Source: Prevotella sp. (lineage in GTDB: Bacteria > Bacteroidota > Bacteroidia > Bacteroidales > Bacteroidaceae). Taken from it: DNA of 64,000 bases. How positions within the stretch are numbered: position 1 is the stretch's first letter; each line of letters begins with the position of its first letter. The translations under genes were made by a program, and so were the position numbers. This document shows, piece after piece, positions 26,627 to 36,500 of this stretch. Below the pieces are notes generated by a model that had not been told where the DNA came from, ran no database searches, and saw only the letters and a list, made by a program, of their open reading frames with translations. The stretch is taken from the NCBI GenBank assembly GCA_017847725.1, contig JAGAXW010000009.1:32618-96617 (forward strand). Direction: 5' to 3'.

Positions 26627-27244
26627 CTTATTTGATTTTATTGTCATGAGGTCACAAACCATCAGGCGTGTTTCTCGAAACACCTCAACATTATCCACCT
26701 GTTCAGACTTTGACATATAAGCCATTTCTTCCTCATCCGATGAGAAGATAAAATCAAAGCCGTTATCTTTATAGAACTCCAACACTTTTGGATTGTTTAC
26801 TGCATCCACTATAACATATCTACAGCCCGTTTTGTTCAATGGATCAATAAACCACGACTTGATAAAATCCAATACTTCCTTACCGAGAGCTTTCCCGCTA
26901 AAGCCATCAAATACTGCAAGTTGAGCTACCAGAACTGCTGGATATTGGGAGCGCTGCTTAGAGAATGGAATCTTTCTGTTAAGTTTGTTTCGCTTAGACT
27001 TGGGCATATTGTCAACCCTGACAGAAGAGTTGGCCAAGGTAAAGGCAGCAACCATATTATGCGCTTCGCGCGTAATGAAACAATACGATTTCCCCAGCAT
27101 CTGGTAATCATAGTCTGCAAACTCCTCCCGGAAGAACTTGTCTATTTGCTTATCCTTCAAGCACGAGAAAGGCTTGCAGCGAGCTACAAGACCTTCTGTC
27201 ATTCTCCAAAACTCACATTCAGAGTCTAAAAATGAATTTACCAT
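26624..27244 (-). CDS. GNAT-family acetyltransferase, probable toxin of a toxin-antitoxin-like pair
   Basis: 206 residues. The GNAT fold is suggested by AVLVAQLAVFDGFSGKALGK (strand beta-4 and the acetyl-CoA loop; a variant of the usual QxxGxG/A) and CRYVIVDAVNNPKVLEFYKDNGF (late strand-helix and C-terminal element). The start overlaps the stop of the small upstream gene by 7 bases (ATGGTAA), implying translational coupling. A two-gene unit of a small acidic protein and a GNAT enzyme is the usual layout of acetyltransferase toxin modules that modify aminoacyl-tRNA. That function is inferred from layout. The genes are more AT-rich than the PUL around them. Confidence 0.7.
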   Translation of the reverse strand: MVNSFLDSECEFWRMTEGLVARCKPFSCLKDKQIDKFFREEFADYDYQMLGKSYCFITREAHNMVAAFTLANSSVRVDNMPKSKRNKLNRKIPFSKQRSQYPAVLVAQLAVFDGFSGKALGKEVLDFIKSWFIDPLNKTGCRYVIVDAVNNPKVLEFYKDNGFDFIFSSDEEEMAYMSKSEQVDNVEVFRETRLMVCDLMTIKSNK

Positions 27245-27402
27245 TCGTCCAGATGTGCTTTTGACAAAATAGAACGAGCAATCTCCACCTGTTCAGTGAA
27301 GTCAATAGAACCGCGATTGGCTTCTGCCTCGGCAGCTCTTTCGTTGAATCGTTGTGCCACATCACCTGTAAGAGTCGGGATGGGTTTAATATAATATGCC
27401 AT
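27238..27402 (-). CDS. Small antitoxin-like partner of the GNAT enzyme
   Basis: 54 residues from ATG 27402, beginning MAYYIKPIPTLTGDVAQRFN and ending AHLDEW. A longer in-frame start at 27459 would lie upstream of the promoter -7 box, so I reject it. The pattern (a short extended head ending PTLTG, then a charged helix) fits a small toxin-neutralising protein, though no named DNA-binding fold is evident. Its stop codon overlaps the GNAT start. Confidence 0.62.
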   Translation of the reverse strand: MAYYIKPIPTLTGDVAQRFNERAAEAEANRGSIDFTEQVEIARSILSKAHLDEW

Positions 27403-27420
27403 AGCCCTTATAATTCCGGT

Positions 27421-27429
27421 GCAAAGATA
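27421..27429 (-). promoter_or_regulatory. Housekeeping -7 element for the GNAT module
   Basis: On the minus strand TATCTTTGC, 19 bases before the small gene's start. The module is driven by the primary sigma factor and not by the ECF-type element of its neighbours. The rest of the gap 27430-27737 holds the boundary repeats, a short hairpin (CCTCCC-loop-GGGAGG near 27541-27558) and the promoter at 27655. Confidence 0.65.
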
Positions 27430-27586
27430 ACTATTTTTTTTAATTCTACAAACTTTCAAATAACAAAAAAGTGGGAGGGTGTGTCAAAAAGACTGGGGTG
27501 CAGACATAACTCCAGTTGCAGACAAGGCGGTAACCGCTCACCTCCCATGTAGGGGAGGGAAGCAGCTGCGCCAACAGTCAACCATG

Positions 27587-27608
27587 TTTTCAGACTGACC
27601 CAGAATAA
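27587..27608. repeat. Right boundary inverted repeat of the GNAT module
   Basis: 22 bases, inverted copy of 26383-26404 with one mismatch. Confidence 0.65.
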
Positions 27609-27635
27609 ACGGATTCGGAAGCCCCTCTGTCGGCT

Positions 27636-27658
27636 CAGTCCGAAAACACGCGAATTAA
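27636..27658. repeat. Direct repeat of 26394-26416 running into the ECF promoter
   Basis: 23 bases with two mismatches to the left copy. Here the repeat continues into the -35 box TTAAGTA (27655-27661). In the left copy the same place reads ATTAATAA, a ruined box. This suggests the left copy once preceded a regulon member. Confidence 0.6.
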
Positions 27659-27682
27659 GTAGTGGCAGGCAGTGGCTCGTAA
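27655..27682 (+). promoter_or_regulatory. ECF-type promoter of the 750-residue protein gene
   Basis: TTAAGTA (27655-27661), 16 bases, CGTAA (27678-27682), then TTTG. It lies 55 bases before the start codon. Confidence 0.75.
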
Positions 27683-27737
27683 TTTGAGAAGAGGAAAAAC
27701 AATACTTCTTTAATTATTAACTAAATGTATTAAGCGT

Positions 27738-29990
27738 ATGAAAAATTTTATCACTCTAAAACACATGGTGCTTATGATTGCACTATTGGCTGCTGTCCCG
27801 CAGGTAATCCGTGCGGAACAGAACAGTATCCCCTGTACGGCAGCCGACTTTAACTTCTCGCTCTACGATGCCATCGACGGCAAGATAGAGAGCGGCTACA
27901 ACGGCCTCGGCTCGTTTAAGAACGGCTACACCGTCACCTACACCATCAACAACACGGCGAAGCAGGCCTACACCGTGAAATTCGCCTATAAGGGCGGATC
28001 GAACCCGACAACCATCGACTTCACCTTCACCGACCAGGACCACAACGAGGTGAAAGCCTCAAAGACCGTACAGGTGGTCAGCGACTGGGCCTACACAGAG
28101 GTGGACGTCGACGAACTGCCCGAAGGAGACGTCAAGATGGTGATGAAGTTCACCGTCAGCGGCGCATGGGCCTGCAACATGAAGGAGATGTCGTTCTCGG
28201 CACAGTCGAGCGAGAAGTATGTCGAGTTGCCCACGCAGTCGTTTGACCTGACGCGCTATACGGAGAACCAGACACAGCAGGCCGAAGAGCAGCGCACCAG
28301 CACGGCGCTGACCAGCTTCAAGAACGGCGGCTACGTGACCTATCTGCTGAACAACACGATGGAGAAGAAATACCTCGTCGCCTTTGAGGCCGGCACCAAC
28401 CGCGACGATGCCTCGGTGGACGTCATCATCACTAATAAGGAGACGGGCGAAGAGTTCTCTACGACCAACGTGCCTGTTGCCAATACGGGCGACTGGAGCG
28501 TGACAAAGCTCTATCTGGTGGAACTGCCCCAGATGGCTGTCGACAAGTATGTGCTGAAGCTGAAGTTCAACTCCAGCGGCACCAACTGGACGGCCAACCT
28601 CTACAACCTGCAGTTCAAGGACGCAGCGGCACTGACGCTGATGGAGGAGGGCACCATCACCCTGGGCTCGCCCTGGAGCACCAAAGGCCAGATTAAGTGC
28701 GCCACCATCATCGACTCGACACGCGACGGCGCACAGGCTGTCTATCTGATGAAGAACTCGACAGCCGGCGCTACCTACAACATGGTGGTGGAGGCCGCTA
28801 CGCCCAATGCCGGCGTGAGCATCGACCTCACCGTGACAGCCCTCGACGGTACGCTGCTGGCTACCCAGACCTACGAGTGTGAGACCTGCACCAGCTGGAC
28901 AGACTACAAACAGCTGAAGCTCAACATTCCCGCCGTACCCGAAGGCTTCTGCCTGCTGACCATCGACATTCATAAGAGTGACGGGCAGTGGTGCACCAAC
29001 ATCGGCAGCATCACCATGACCCAGGAGGGTGTCGCTGTCTACGTAGACCTGCCCACCGACAACTTCGACCTGACCAAGTATACGGAGAACCAGACGCAGC
29101 AGGCTGAAGAGCAGCGCACCGCCACTAAGCTCGAGAGCTTCAAGAACGGCGCTTACGTGACCTACCTGATCAACAACACAGAGGAGAAGGCCTACGTGAG
29201 CTACTTCGAGGCATCGACCGACCGCGACGACGCCGCTGTCAATATCACCATCAAGAACCTGGCCGACGAGTCGGTGCTGGTAGACAAGGACGTCACCATC
29301 AGCAATACGGGGTCTTGGAACACATGGAAAAGCTATATGAACGTGCTGCCTACGATGGCCGTGGGACAGTATGAGTTGAAGATTACCTTCAAGTCGAGCG
29401 GAACGAACTGGACGGCCAACCTGCAGAACCCACGCTTTGCAGACAGCGCTATCATCAACGAGGTGGCCGACGGCAACACCATCACCCTGGGCTCGCCCTG
29501 GAAGACCAGCGGTACCATCAAGTGTGCCACCATCATCGACTCTGACCGCAATGGGGCCAAAGCTGTCTATCTCATGAAGAACAGTGACACCGAGACCAAG
29601 TACGACTTCGTGGTGAAGGCAGCCACGCCCAACAGCGGTGTGCAGCTGAAGGTGTCGGCTCTTACGCTTAGCGGCGACACCATAAGTACCAAGACACATG
29701 ACGTGGTGCAAGGTACCGACTGGAACAGCACTCAAGACTACACCTACGAACTGGGGCAGTTGCCCGAAGGCTTCTTCTTCGTGGTGTTAGACATCATTAA
29801 GAACGACAACGCGTGGGCTGTCAACATCCATCAGGCCACCTTCGCTAAGAACACGACAACTGCCATCACTACCGTCAACACGGAAAAGGCAGAAGACGAG
29901 AGCATGAGGTTCAACCTGAGCGGACAACGCATCAGCAAGAACTACAAAGGACTCGTCATCAGCAATGGCAAGAAGGTCGTCGTGAAATAG
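27738..29990 (+). CDS. Secreted protein of repeated beta modules with sorting tail, probable glycan-binding protein
   Basis: 750 residues, signal peptide ending near VIRA. It consists of five related beta-sandwich-like modules: one at about 30-160, then a pair (161-298 and 299-434) repeated as 435-572 and 573-705. Module landmarks are SFKNGxYVTYLxNNT, YTENQTQQAEEQRT, SSGTNWTANL and TITLGSPW.. followed by GAxAVYLMKNS. They resemble carbohydrate-binding modules (CBM6/35-like) but I see no catalytic site. The sorting tail (FNLSGQRISKNYKGLVISNG, KKVVVK) suggests surface display. Likely a multivalent glycan-capture protein; the ligand is unknown. It is monocistronic under the ECF-type promoter and convergent with GH97. 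Confidence 0.65.
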   Translation: MKNFITLKHMVLMIALLAAVPQVIRAEQNSIPCTAADFNFSLYDAIDGKIESGYNGLGSFKNGYTVTYTINNTAKQAYTVKFAYKGGSNPTTIDFTFTDQDHNEVKASKTVQVVSDWAYTEVDVDELPEGDVKMVMKFTVSGAWACNMKEMSFSAQSSEKYVELPTQSFDLTRYTENQTQQAEEQRTSTALTSFKNGGYVTYLLNNTMEKKYLVAFEAGTNRDDASVDVIITNKETGEEFSTTNVPVANTGDWSVTKLYLVELPQMAVDKYVLKLKFNSSGTNWTANLYNLQFKDAAALTLMEEGTITLGSPWSTKGQIKCATIIDSTRDGAQAVYLMKNSTAGATYNMVVEAATPNAGVSIDLTVTALDGTLLATQTYECETCTSWTDYKQLKLNIPAVPEGFCLLTIDIHKSDGQWCTNIGSITMTQEGVAVYVDLPTDNFDLTKYTENQTQQAEEQRTATKLESFKNGAYVTYLINNTEEKAYVSYFEASTDRDDAAVNITIKNLADESVLVDKDVTISNTGSWNTWKSYMNVLPTMAVGQYELKITFKSSGTNWTANLQNPRFADSAIINEVADGNTITLGSPWKTSGTIKCATIIDSDRNGAKAVYLMKNSDTETKYDFVVKAATPNSGVQLKVSALTLSGDTISTKTHDVVQGTDWNSTQDYTYELGQLPEGFFFVVLDIIKNDNAWAVNIHQATFAKNTTTAITTVNTEKAEDESMRFNLSGQRISKNYKGLVISNGKKVVVK
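28218..29861 (+). repeat. Internal tandem duplication, two units of 822 bases
   Basis: Unit one begins at 28218 and unit two at 29040, exactly 274 codons later. At the unit starts the encoded text is nearly the same (YVELPTQSFDLTRYTENQTQ against YVDLPTDNFDLTKYTENQTQ). Similarity continues through both modules of each unit. Confidence 0.85.
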
Positions 29991-30001
29991 TGCAACTTCA
30001 G

Positions 30002-30050
30002 AGCCGTCAAGGGAGTGGGGTCAGTCGAATGACGGCCCCGCCCGACGGCT
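30002..30050. terminator. Possible convergent terminator/cruciform
   Basis: AGCCGTC (30002-30008) pairs with GACGGCT (30044-30050), and an inner GGGG..CCCC pairing is possible. It sits between the convergent 750-residue protein gene and GH97, overlapping the last codons of GH97. There is no U-run, so this is weak. Confidence 0.3.
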
Positions 30051-31878
30051 GAAGATTCAACGTTAAAGGCTTCCGCATGGGAGCCTTTACTTTTTGCTCG
30101 CTGACGGCAATATGGGTTTGGGTATCGACCGTGGCATCGTCGGTATAGAAACGGGCTGCGTAATGGCCAGCGGCCAGAAAATCGAGCGACAGCGTGACGG
30201 TGCGCCTCTCGTCATTGGTCATGACGGCAATATACCAGTCGTTGCCAGAACGGCGTGCCATGGAGACGTATTCGCCTGGAGAACCACCAAGGACACGGCT
30301 CTCGTCCCAAGTGGTGGGCAGGTGGTCGAACCAGTCAAGCTCGGGCTCGCCGTGAGCCATCTCTGGACGGTCGTACCAGAAAATGGTCTGCAGCGGAGAA
30401 TAGAAAACCAGCGAGGCTGCCAGCTGGTGGCCGTGGGTGTTCTTCAGACGACGGTCGTAATAGCAGATGGTGTAGTCGGCGGCACCGTTGATCATACGCG
30501 TAAAAGGCAGTATGGTGTTGTGGGTGGCCGACGGCCATTCCTCGTTGCCGCGGATACCCTCTTGCGTCAGCAGGTTGGGGTAGGTCCGCGAGAAGCCCGA
30601 GGGCCGGTACTCGTCGTGGATATTCATGAGCAAGTGGTTCTCGGCAGCCAGGCGCACAAGGTCGTGCAGCCACGTGGCCCAGCGGTGGGAAGCATATTCC
30701 ACGAAGCCACTCTTGACACCTACAATGCCCCACTCGCGGAGCAGGGGGAACAGCTGGCGGGCCTGCCGCATCAGTGCATGCTGATTGACGTAGAGCCAGA
30801 TGCCGACACCTTTCTGCCGACCATAGGCTACCACGCGCTGTAAGTCGAGTTGGGGTATCGCCTTGGTGGCGTCGCCGTCGTGTGAGGTGCAGGGGACATA
30901 CCACTTCCAGTCGAAGAGCATGTAGGGGATGTTGTGCTCGGCACAGAAGTCGATGCCACGCAGGCCAGCCTCTGTGGTCAGTTCCGTACAGCGCATGATA
31001 GTGCCCGGACGCACCCAGTCGGCAGCATCGGCTATGGCGCATGGCGGATTTAGATTGTCGATAAGATAGCGATGTTCGAGCAATTGGGCGTAGCTGTCGC
31101 CCGTCAGAACGACTTTCCACGGCGTGGCATAGTAGGTAACGATGTCGACGGGCGAATACATCGTAGTCACAAGCGTGTTGGGCTTAACGGAGGACGCAAC
31201 GTTCTTCTCCAGGCACCAGTCGTCGACATCGGCATCAGCCAAGGCACAATAACGGTCGCCAGGAAGGGCTACGGTGACGGCACGCTCGATGGGACTGGTG
31301 ACGGCACCGACTGGCTTCAGCGCATAGGGTGCCTGCGCCCACTCTGCCGCCCACACTCGAGTTCCTGAGGGGAACGTATACTCTGTCAGATCGGCTACTA
31401 CTTTGTGGAATATGGCCAACGGATGCTCAGGGAAGAAGTAGCGGAAAGCCACACCTTCCTCATAGGCCCTCACCTCGATGTCCAACCGATAGTCGCTGCC
31501 ATCGTGTTTAGAAAGGTGGAGCGTACCACTATTGTAGTTGTCGGGGACTTCACTCCGCTCGCCATAGAAGTTGCGGATGACGGCGCGATGTTCGGCATGG
31601 CTGACGGAATCGATGGTGAAGCCGTTCATCCAGCAGGAATACTGCGGATTGCGACGTGCCAAGGCACGCTCCCAGGTGTAGTTGTCGAGATGAAGACCAA
31701 GACGGGAGTCAGAGAGCAACATATAGCCGTCGTGGCTGACGCTGTAGCAGAACTCGTCAGCCTGTTGGCTAACCATGATGCAGTTGCGTTTCTGAGGCGA
31801 CATGACGACAAGCGCAGTGTCGGCACCGGCAGCAACCGTTATGAACAGACCAGAGAGAAACGTTACGGTGCGCTTCAT
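30007..31878 (-). CDS. GH97-family glycoside hydrolase
   Basis: 623 residues from ATG 31878 (MKRTVTFLSGLFITVAAGAD, signal peptide). An earlier in-frame ATG at 32121 is inside the SusD gene and is rejected. The GH97 pattern is clear: beta-sandwich start (VSHDGYMLLSDSRLGL), TPWKVVLTGDSYAQLLE, PGTIMRCTELTTEAGLRGID, YMLFDWKWYVP, then HDEYRPSGFSRTYPNLLTQE and GIRGNEEW. GH97 enzymes hydrolyse alpha-glucosides or alpha-galactosides by inverting or retaining chemistry. The retaining members' nucleophile Asp position here reads VKSGF (Gly391), so an inverting mode is more likely. It is the last gene of the 20-kb minus operon, 13 bases after SusD. Confidence 0.87.
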   Translation of the reverse strand: MKRTVTFLSGLFITVAAGADTALVVMSPQKRNCIMVSQQADEFCYSVSHDGYMLLSDSRLGLHLDNYTWERALARRNPQYSCWMNGFTIDSVSHAEHRAVIRNFYGERSEVPDNYNSGTLHLSKHDGSDYRLDIEVRAYEEGVAFRYFFPEHPLAIFHKVVADLTEYTFPSGTRVWAAEWAQAPYALKPVGAVTSPIERAVTVALPGDRYCALADADVDDWCLEKNVASSVKPNTLVTTMYSPVDIVTYYATPWKVVLTGDSYAQLLEHRYLIDNLNPPCAIADAADWVRPGTIMRCTELTTEAGLRGIDFCAEHNIPYMLFDWKWYVPCTSHDGDATKAIPQLDLQRVVAYGRQKGVGIWLYVNQHALMRQARQLFPLLREWGIVGVKSGFVEYASHRWATWLHDLVRLAAENHLLMNIHDEYRPSGFSRTYPNLLTQEGIRGNEEWPSATHNTILPFTRMINGAADYTICYYDRRLKNTHGHQLAASLVFYSPLQTIFWYDRPEMAHGEPELDWFDHLPTTWDESRVLGGSPGEYVSMARRSGNDWYIAVMTNDERRTVTLSLDFLAAGHYAARFYTDDATVDTQTHIAVSEQKVKAPMRKPLTLNLQPSGGAVIRLTPLP

Positions 31879-31891
31879 AGGACATCGGCTG

Positions 31892-33583
31892 TTAACGGCG
31901 ACTACGCGAAGGCAGATACCAGTTTTCCTTATTCTCCAAATAGGAAGTCCAGCCGGCAACATCGAGAGGAGTACCGCTGACGGTAGCCAGCTTGGCGGCC
32001 ACCTTCTCTGCCAGGTACTTTGGCGACCGACGGTACTGGCTGATACGCATGAGATCATGGAAACGGCCGCCCTCGAAGGCACACTCCAGCACATACTCGT
32101 CCATAATCTTGTTTTCGACATCGGTCAGCGAATCGATACCCGTATTGGTGTCAATGGCAAACGTACTGTTCTTATAGGAGTCTCCACAGCCACGGCTGTG
32201 CAGGGGCTCGTTGCCGTTGAACGTCGAGGCCAGCGTCAGATTGACCTGACCAAAGTCTGTAAAGGGATAGGCCGTATAGTCAGTCTTGCCGACATAGTTG
32301 GTATTGAGCATGGTAGTTGCGTTAAGACCATACTTGAGAACTGCAAAGGCCAGCTGATGGAGGCCCAAGCGGTTGACGGCCTCGGCATAGCGCAGGTAAA
32401 TCTTGGCTGCACGGGCCACTGGCACATAGCTGGATCCGGAAGCCTTCAAGTTGTTGTACTTGACCACATGTGCATCGGTAGGTACCTCGTCGGTAGACTT
32501 GGCTGTACGCATGACATAGCAGCCGTAGTCGGTGGTCAGCGGATAGCCGCGCAGGTCGCCACGGGTGGAGACGACAGTGATGTCGGCGCTGTAGGTCTGC
32601 GACTGAAAGATGGAGTGGCACTGTGTAGAGGCCGACAACTGGAACTCACTGTCAAAGAGCTGAGGCAGACGGGTCTGACCTGACACGAAGTCGCTGCTGA
32701 ACGGTATGACGAACAGCTGGTTGTTGGACGAAAGCGACGAGAACTGGCTGTTCCAGTTGTGGATGTTTATATCAGTGCATTGGCTATTACGCCAACGGTT
32801 GTGCACAAGCGGCGTCGTGAGCTTGCGGTCAAGCATGAGCTGGTAATACAAGCGGGCAGCCTCGGCAAAGTTCTCTTTCCACATGTACAGTTCGGCCAGC
32901 ATATAGCGCACGGGGATAAACAGATAGGACGTGGCATACGAGTTGATGGTGGCGTACTGGCCAGTAGAGAACGGCAAGCGCTCGCTGACACCGTCGGCAG
33001 GCAGATAGGGCAGCAGGTCGGCAATAAGCACGTCTACCAACTGGTCTACGCCTAACTTCTGTACCTCCACCTCGTCATCGTCAGAGAGGACGGGGTCGGT
33101 ATAATAGTAGGCATGACCGTAGTCCAAGGCTAACTGCATGAAAGCCCACGAGCGGATGCACGTGGACTGTGCCACCAGGGTGTCGGCCTTAGCCCCCATA
33201 TAATCGTGGTCGACGGCCGAAATCAGGTAATTACAGTTGTTGACCAGCTCATAGAGCTTGCGTTCAATGAGATAGCTGTTAGTCGAGTCGGCCGAGAAGA
33301 ATTCGATGTCACGCAAATCCTGAGACGAATTGGCGGTCTGCGACACAAGGTCGGAACGCAGTTCGCCAGCTACCACATAGCCGTCGCCAATCTGTTGCAT
33401 CAGCTGCAGGATGCCATTCATCTGGTAGAAGGCATCGCGCTCTTGCTGAATCGTGCGGTTGTCAATGCCGACAACGCCGGTCAGTTCGGGGTCGAAATAG
33501 TCGGAACAAGCACCCAAGGAGAGCACCATAGCACAACTGACGGTGAACGCCGACAGGAGGTATTTTATTTTTTTCATATCCAT
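31892..33583 (-). CDS. SusD/RagB-family outer membrane glycan-binding lipoprotein
   Basis: 563 residues. Lipoprotein signal with lipobox LGAC (Cys26). An alternative start two codons in (MKKIKYLL) is possible. SusD features: early TPR-like helices (ERDAFYQMNGILQLMQQIGD, YELVNNCNYLISAVDH, STCIRSWAFMQLALDYGHAY) and a C-terminal block (LECAFEGGRFHDLMRISQYR). The partner SusC lies immediately upstream (16 bases), so the pair forms a TonB-dependent glycan uptake complex. Confidence 0.92.
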   Translation of the reverse strand: MDMKKIKYLLSAFTVSCAMVLSLGACSDYFDPELTGVVGIDNRTIQQERDAFYQMNGILQLMQQIGDGYVVAGELRSDLVSQTANSSQDLRDIEFFSADSTNSYLIERKLYELVNNCNYLISAVDHDYMGAKADTLVAQSTCIRSWAFMQLALDYGHAYYYTDPVLSDDDEVEVQKLGVDQLVDVLIADLLPYLPADGVSERLPFSTGQYATINSYATSYLFIPVRYMLAELYMWKENFAEAARLYYQLMLDRKLTTPLVHNRWRNSQCTDINIHNWNSQFSSLSSNNQLFVIPFSSDFVSGQTRLPQLFDSEFQLSASTQCHSIFQSQTYSADITVVSTRGDLRGYPLTTDYGCYVMRTAKSTDEVPTDAHVVKYNNLKASGSSYVPVARAAKIYLRYAEAVNRLGLHQLAFAVLKYGLNATTMLNTNYVGKTDYTAYPFTDFGQVNLTLASTFNGNEPLHSRGCGDSYKNSTFAIDTNTGIDSLTDVENKIMDEYVLECAFEGGRFHDLMRISQYRRSPKYLAEKVAAKLATVSGTPLDVAGWTSYLENKENWYLPSRSRR

Positions 33584-33599
33584 AAGGTTGGTAGTGTTT

Positions 33600-36500
33600 T
33601 TAGAGATTCAACTTCAGTCCAATCTGCATATTTCTGGAGAGGGGCGAGACGCCATAGTCGATGCCTTGTGTCAGCGGACTGGTGCCGTAGCTGACTTCAG
33701 GGTCGCTGCCCAGATAGCGGGTCCACGTGCAGAGGTTGCCGACAGATATCCATGCCAAGCCGCCCGATATGAAATGCCATGGCAGCTGGAACTGATAGCT
33801 CAGCCGCACTTCCTTTAGCTTGACATAGCTGGCGCTCTCTATGAAGCGGTCGCTGAAGCGACTGTTGCGCATGGGGTCTCCATAGACAGCACGGGGTATA
33901 CTGGTCTGCTGGCCTTCATACTTCCAGCGGTTAGCGACGGCAGCGCTCTGGTTCTGCAGGTTCGTCATACTCTCAAGCATGTGTCGCTGGTAGTTGTATA
34001 CATCTGCACCAAAGGAGAATGAGAACAGCACGTCGAGCGTAAAGGGACCATAGCTCAGGCGGTTGCCCCACGAACCGGTAATATCCGGATTGGCATTGCC
34101 GATGACGGTGCGGTCGTCCTCGTCGATGATGCTGTTGCCGTCGAGATCGACAAAGTGCACATCGCCGGCATGATAGTCCAGCAACTGGCTCTTGGTTGTG
34201 TTCCAGGTGCGGAGCCCGGAGGCGACGGCTTCTTCTTCGGTAGCGAAGACCGACTCGGTGCGATAGCCGTAGAAAGTGCCTACAGAACTGCCTTCCTGAA
34301 GCAGGATGCTACCGCCTGCAACGTTCAGAATCTGTGAACCGCCAGGCAACGAGGTCAACTTGTTCTTATAGTGCGACAGGCCCAACTCGCTGTTCCACTT
34401 GAGCTTTCTCAGATTGAGCAGGCGGGCATTGACCGAAACCTCGAAGCCGTTGTTGGTCATACTGCCGCCATTGGTCAGGCGACTGCTGATACCCGTCAGC
34501 AGGTCGGCGTCACTCAACATCAGCAGGTCGGTCGTCTTATGATGGAAGTAGTCGAAACTAAGGGAGAGGCGGTCGTTCAGCATAGTAAGGTCGAGGCCGA
34601 CATTGAACTTGGACGTTGTCTCCCACTTCTGCTTCTGGTTGTCAAGATTACCAATCTGCAGACCGTTGGCTACACCGAAATAATTGATGGCCTGCAGGTA
34701 GGAGAAACGGTTCACGGCATTCAGGGCATCGTTGCCGCTCAGGCCATATTCCACCCGGAGTTTCATATCGTCGATAAAGGTCACGGGCTTGAAGAAGCGC
34801 TCGGAGGCAATATTCCAGCTGGCACCAACCGAGGGGAATACACCCCAGACGCCATCGAACATCTTCAGCCCGCCGTCGGCTTTCTTGCCAAAGGTGCTGC
34901 ACGACTCGGCAGTCAGCACACCCCAGACGCTGTACTTGTCGAGATAGTTATAGGAAGCCTGTGCGTAGAGTGCCACATTGTTGACGGTGGTCTTACGCCC
35001 GTCTACCATCTTTCCGTCAAGCGACGCACTGAGGTTGACCACCTTGTCGCTACCCGTATTGTGACCCTCTCCATAATTGCTCTTGTAGACATTCTTCTGC
35101 ATCCGATAGCCTATGGCGGCATCAAGGCCGTGAATGCCACCGAACAGTTTATGGAAGTGCACACGGCCGTCTATGAAGAAGGAACCTTGGTTGATGCTCT
35201 GGTCCTTGACGGTATTCTCCCACACATTGCCGGCAGCGTCGGTCTGTGGGGCAACACCTTCCAACGGACTATAATAATGCTCCTTGACGGCATTCATATT
35301 GTAGGCCAGCCGCAGACTCAGGTCCAGGTTGTCCGTAACTGCCCAGCGCGGCATGATATTGGCACCGAAACGATACTGGGTATATTTGTTGACGACGTCT
35401 GTGAGCAGAGAGGTGGGGTTAGAGATGCCGAACACATCGACATCGGAGAGCTTGGTGGTATACTCACGACCGTCGCGGGTGTACTGATAGGGGGTGAGCA
35501 GCGGCGACTTGATGAGTGCAAGGTAAGGGGCCGAGGTGTACTCATTCACACCGGCATCCACCAACTGGCGTGTGATATAGGTAAAGTCGAAACCGGCTGC
35601 CAGCGTGATGCGCTTGCTCAGCAGGACGTCGGCATTGAAGTGGGTCGACAGTCGGTCATAGTCCGTCTCCTTTATCTGACCTTTACCCATCATATAGCTG
35701 ACGGAGAGCGCATATTTGGCGATGTCGTCGCCGCCCTCGACATTCAGCCCATAATACTGATGGTTGCCCACACGATAGACATCGTCCGTCCAGTCATGAT
35801 TGTTGTGATAGGTATTATAGGATATATTCTTGGAGAGATCAGGCTCGTCGTTGAGAAAACCCTCCGACTTGTCGGCCGCCGCAAGACCGCTTACCGTCCC
35901 CTTCAGCATCTCGCTGGCATAGGAGCGAAACTGGTCTGCACTCAGCATGCGAGGCAGACGGGGCTTGAAGTCGAAGCCGCAACTGATGTTGACATCAATT
36001 TTGGTAGACACGCTCTTGCCTCGCTTCGTCGTGATAATCAGCGCACCGTTGGCTCCCTTCGAACCGTAGATGGCCGTCGCGTTCTTCAGCACGACTACTT
36101 TCTCGATGTCATTGCAGTCTATATTGGACAAGGGATTAATGTAGAAGCCCTGAAATACAGACTCGACGTACTCCGTATTCTGAATAACACCGTCTATCAC
36201 TATCAGCGGCTGACTGTTCAGGTTCAGCGAATGGTAGCCGCGAATAAACAGGTTGGCTCCTACACCTGCCATGTTGCTACGCTGAATCACACGAATATCA
36301 CCACCATAACGGGCGGCCATCCCCTCGTCGAAGGACATGCTGTTCGTCGAAGAGAGCGAACCCTCACCATCCTTCAGCGACTCAAAGGCATTGCTGTAGA
36401 GCACCACGTCAAGGGTCTGACGGCCCTGCAGCGGCGCTTCCCTGCTGACACGTCCTGGATTCGAGAACTGCAGGCGTCCGTCGAAGCTGACTACAGGGAC

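Noticed and set aside
26383-27658. Transposase or complete insertion sequence
   Set aside because: Boundary repeats and one IS-end-like stretch exist, but there is no transposase frame and no matching opposite end of that stretch.
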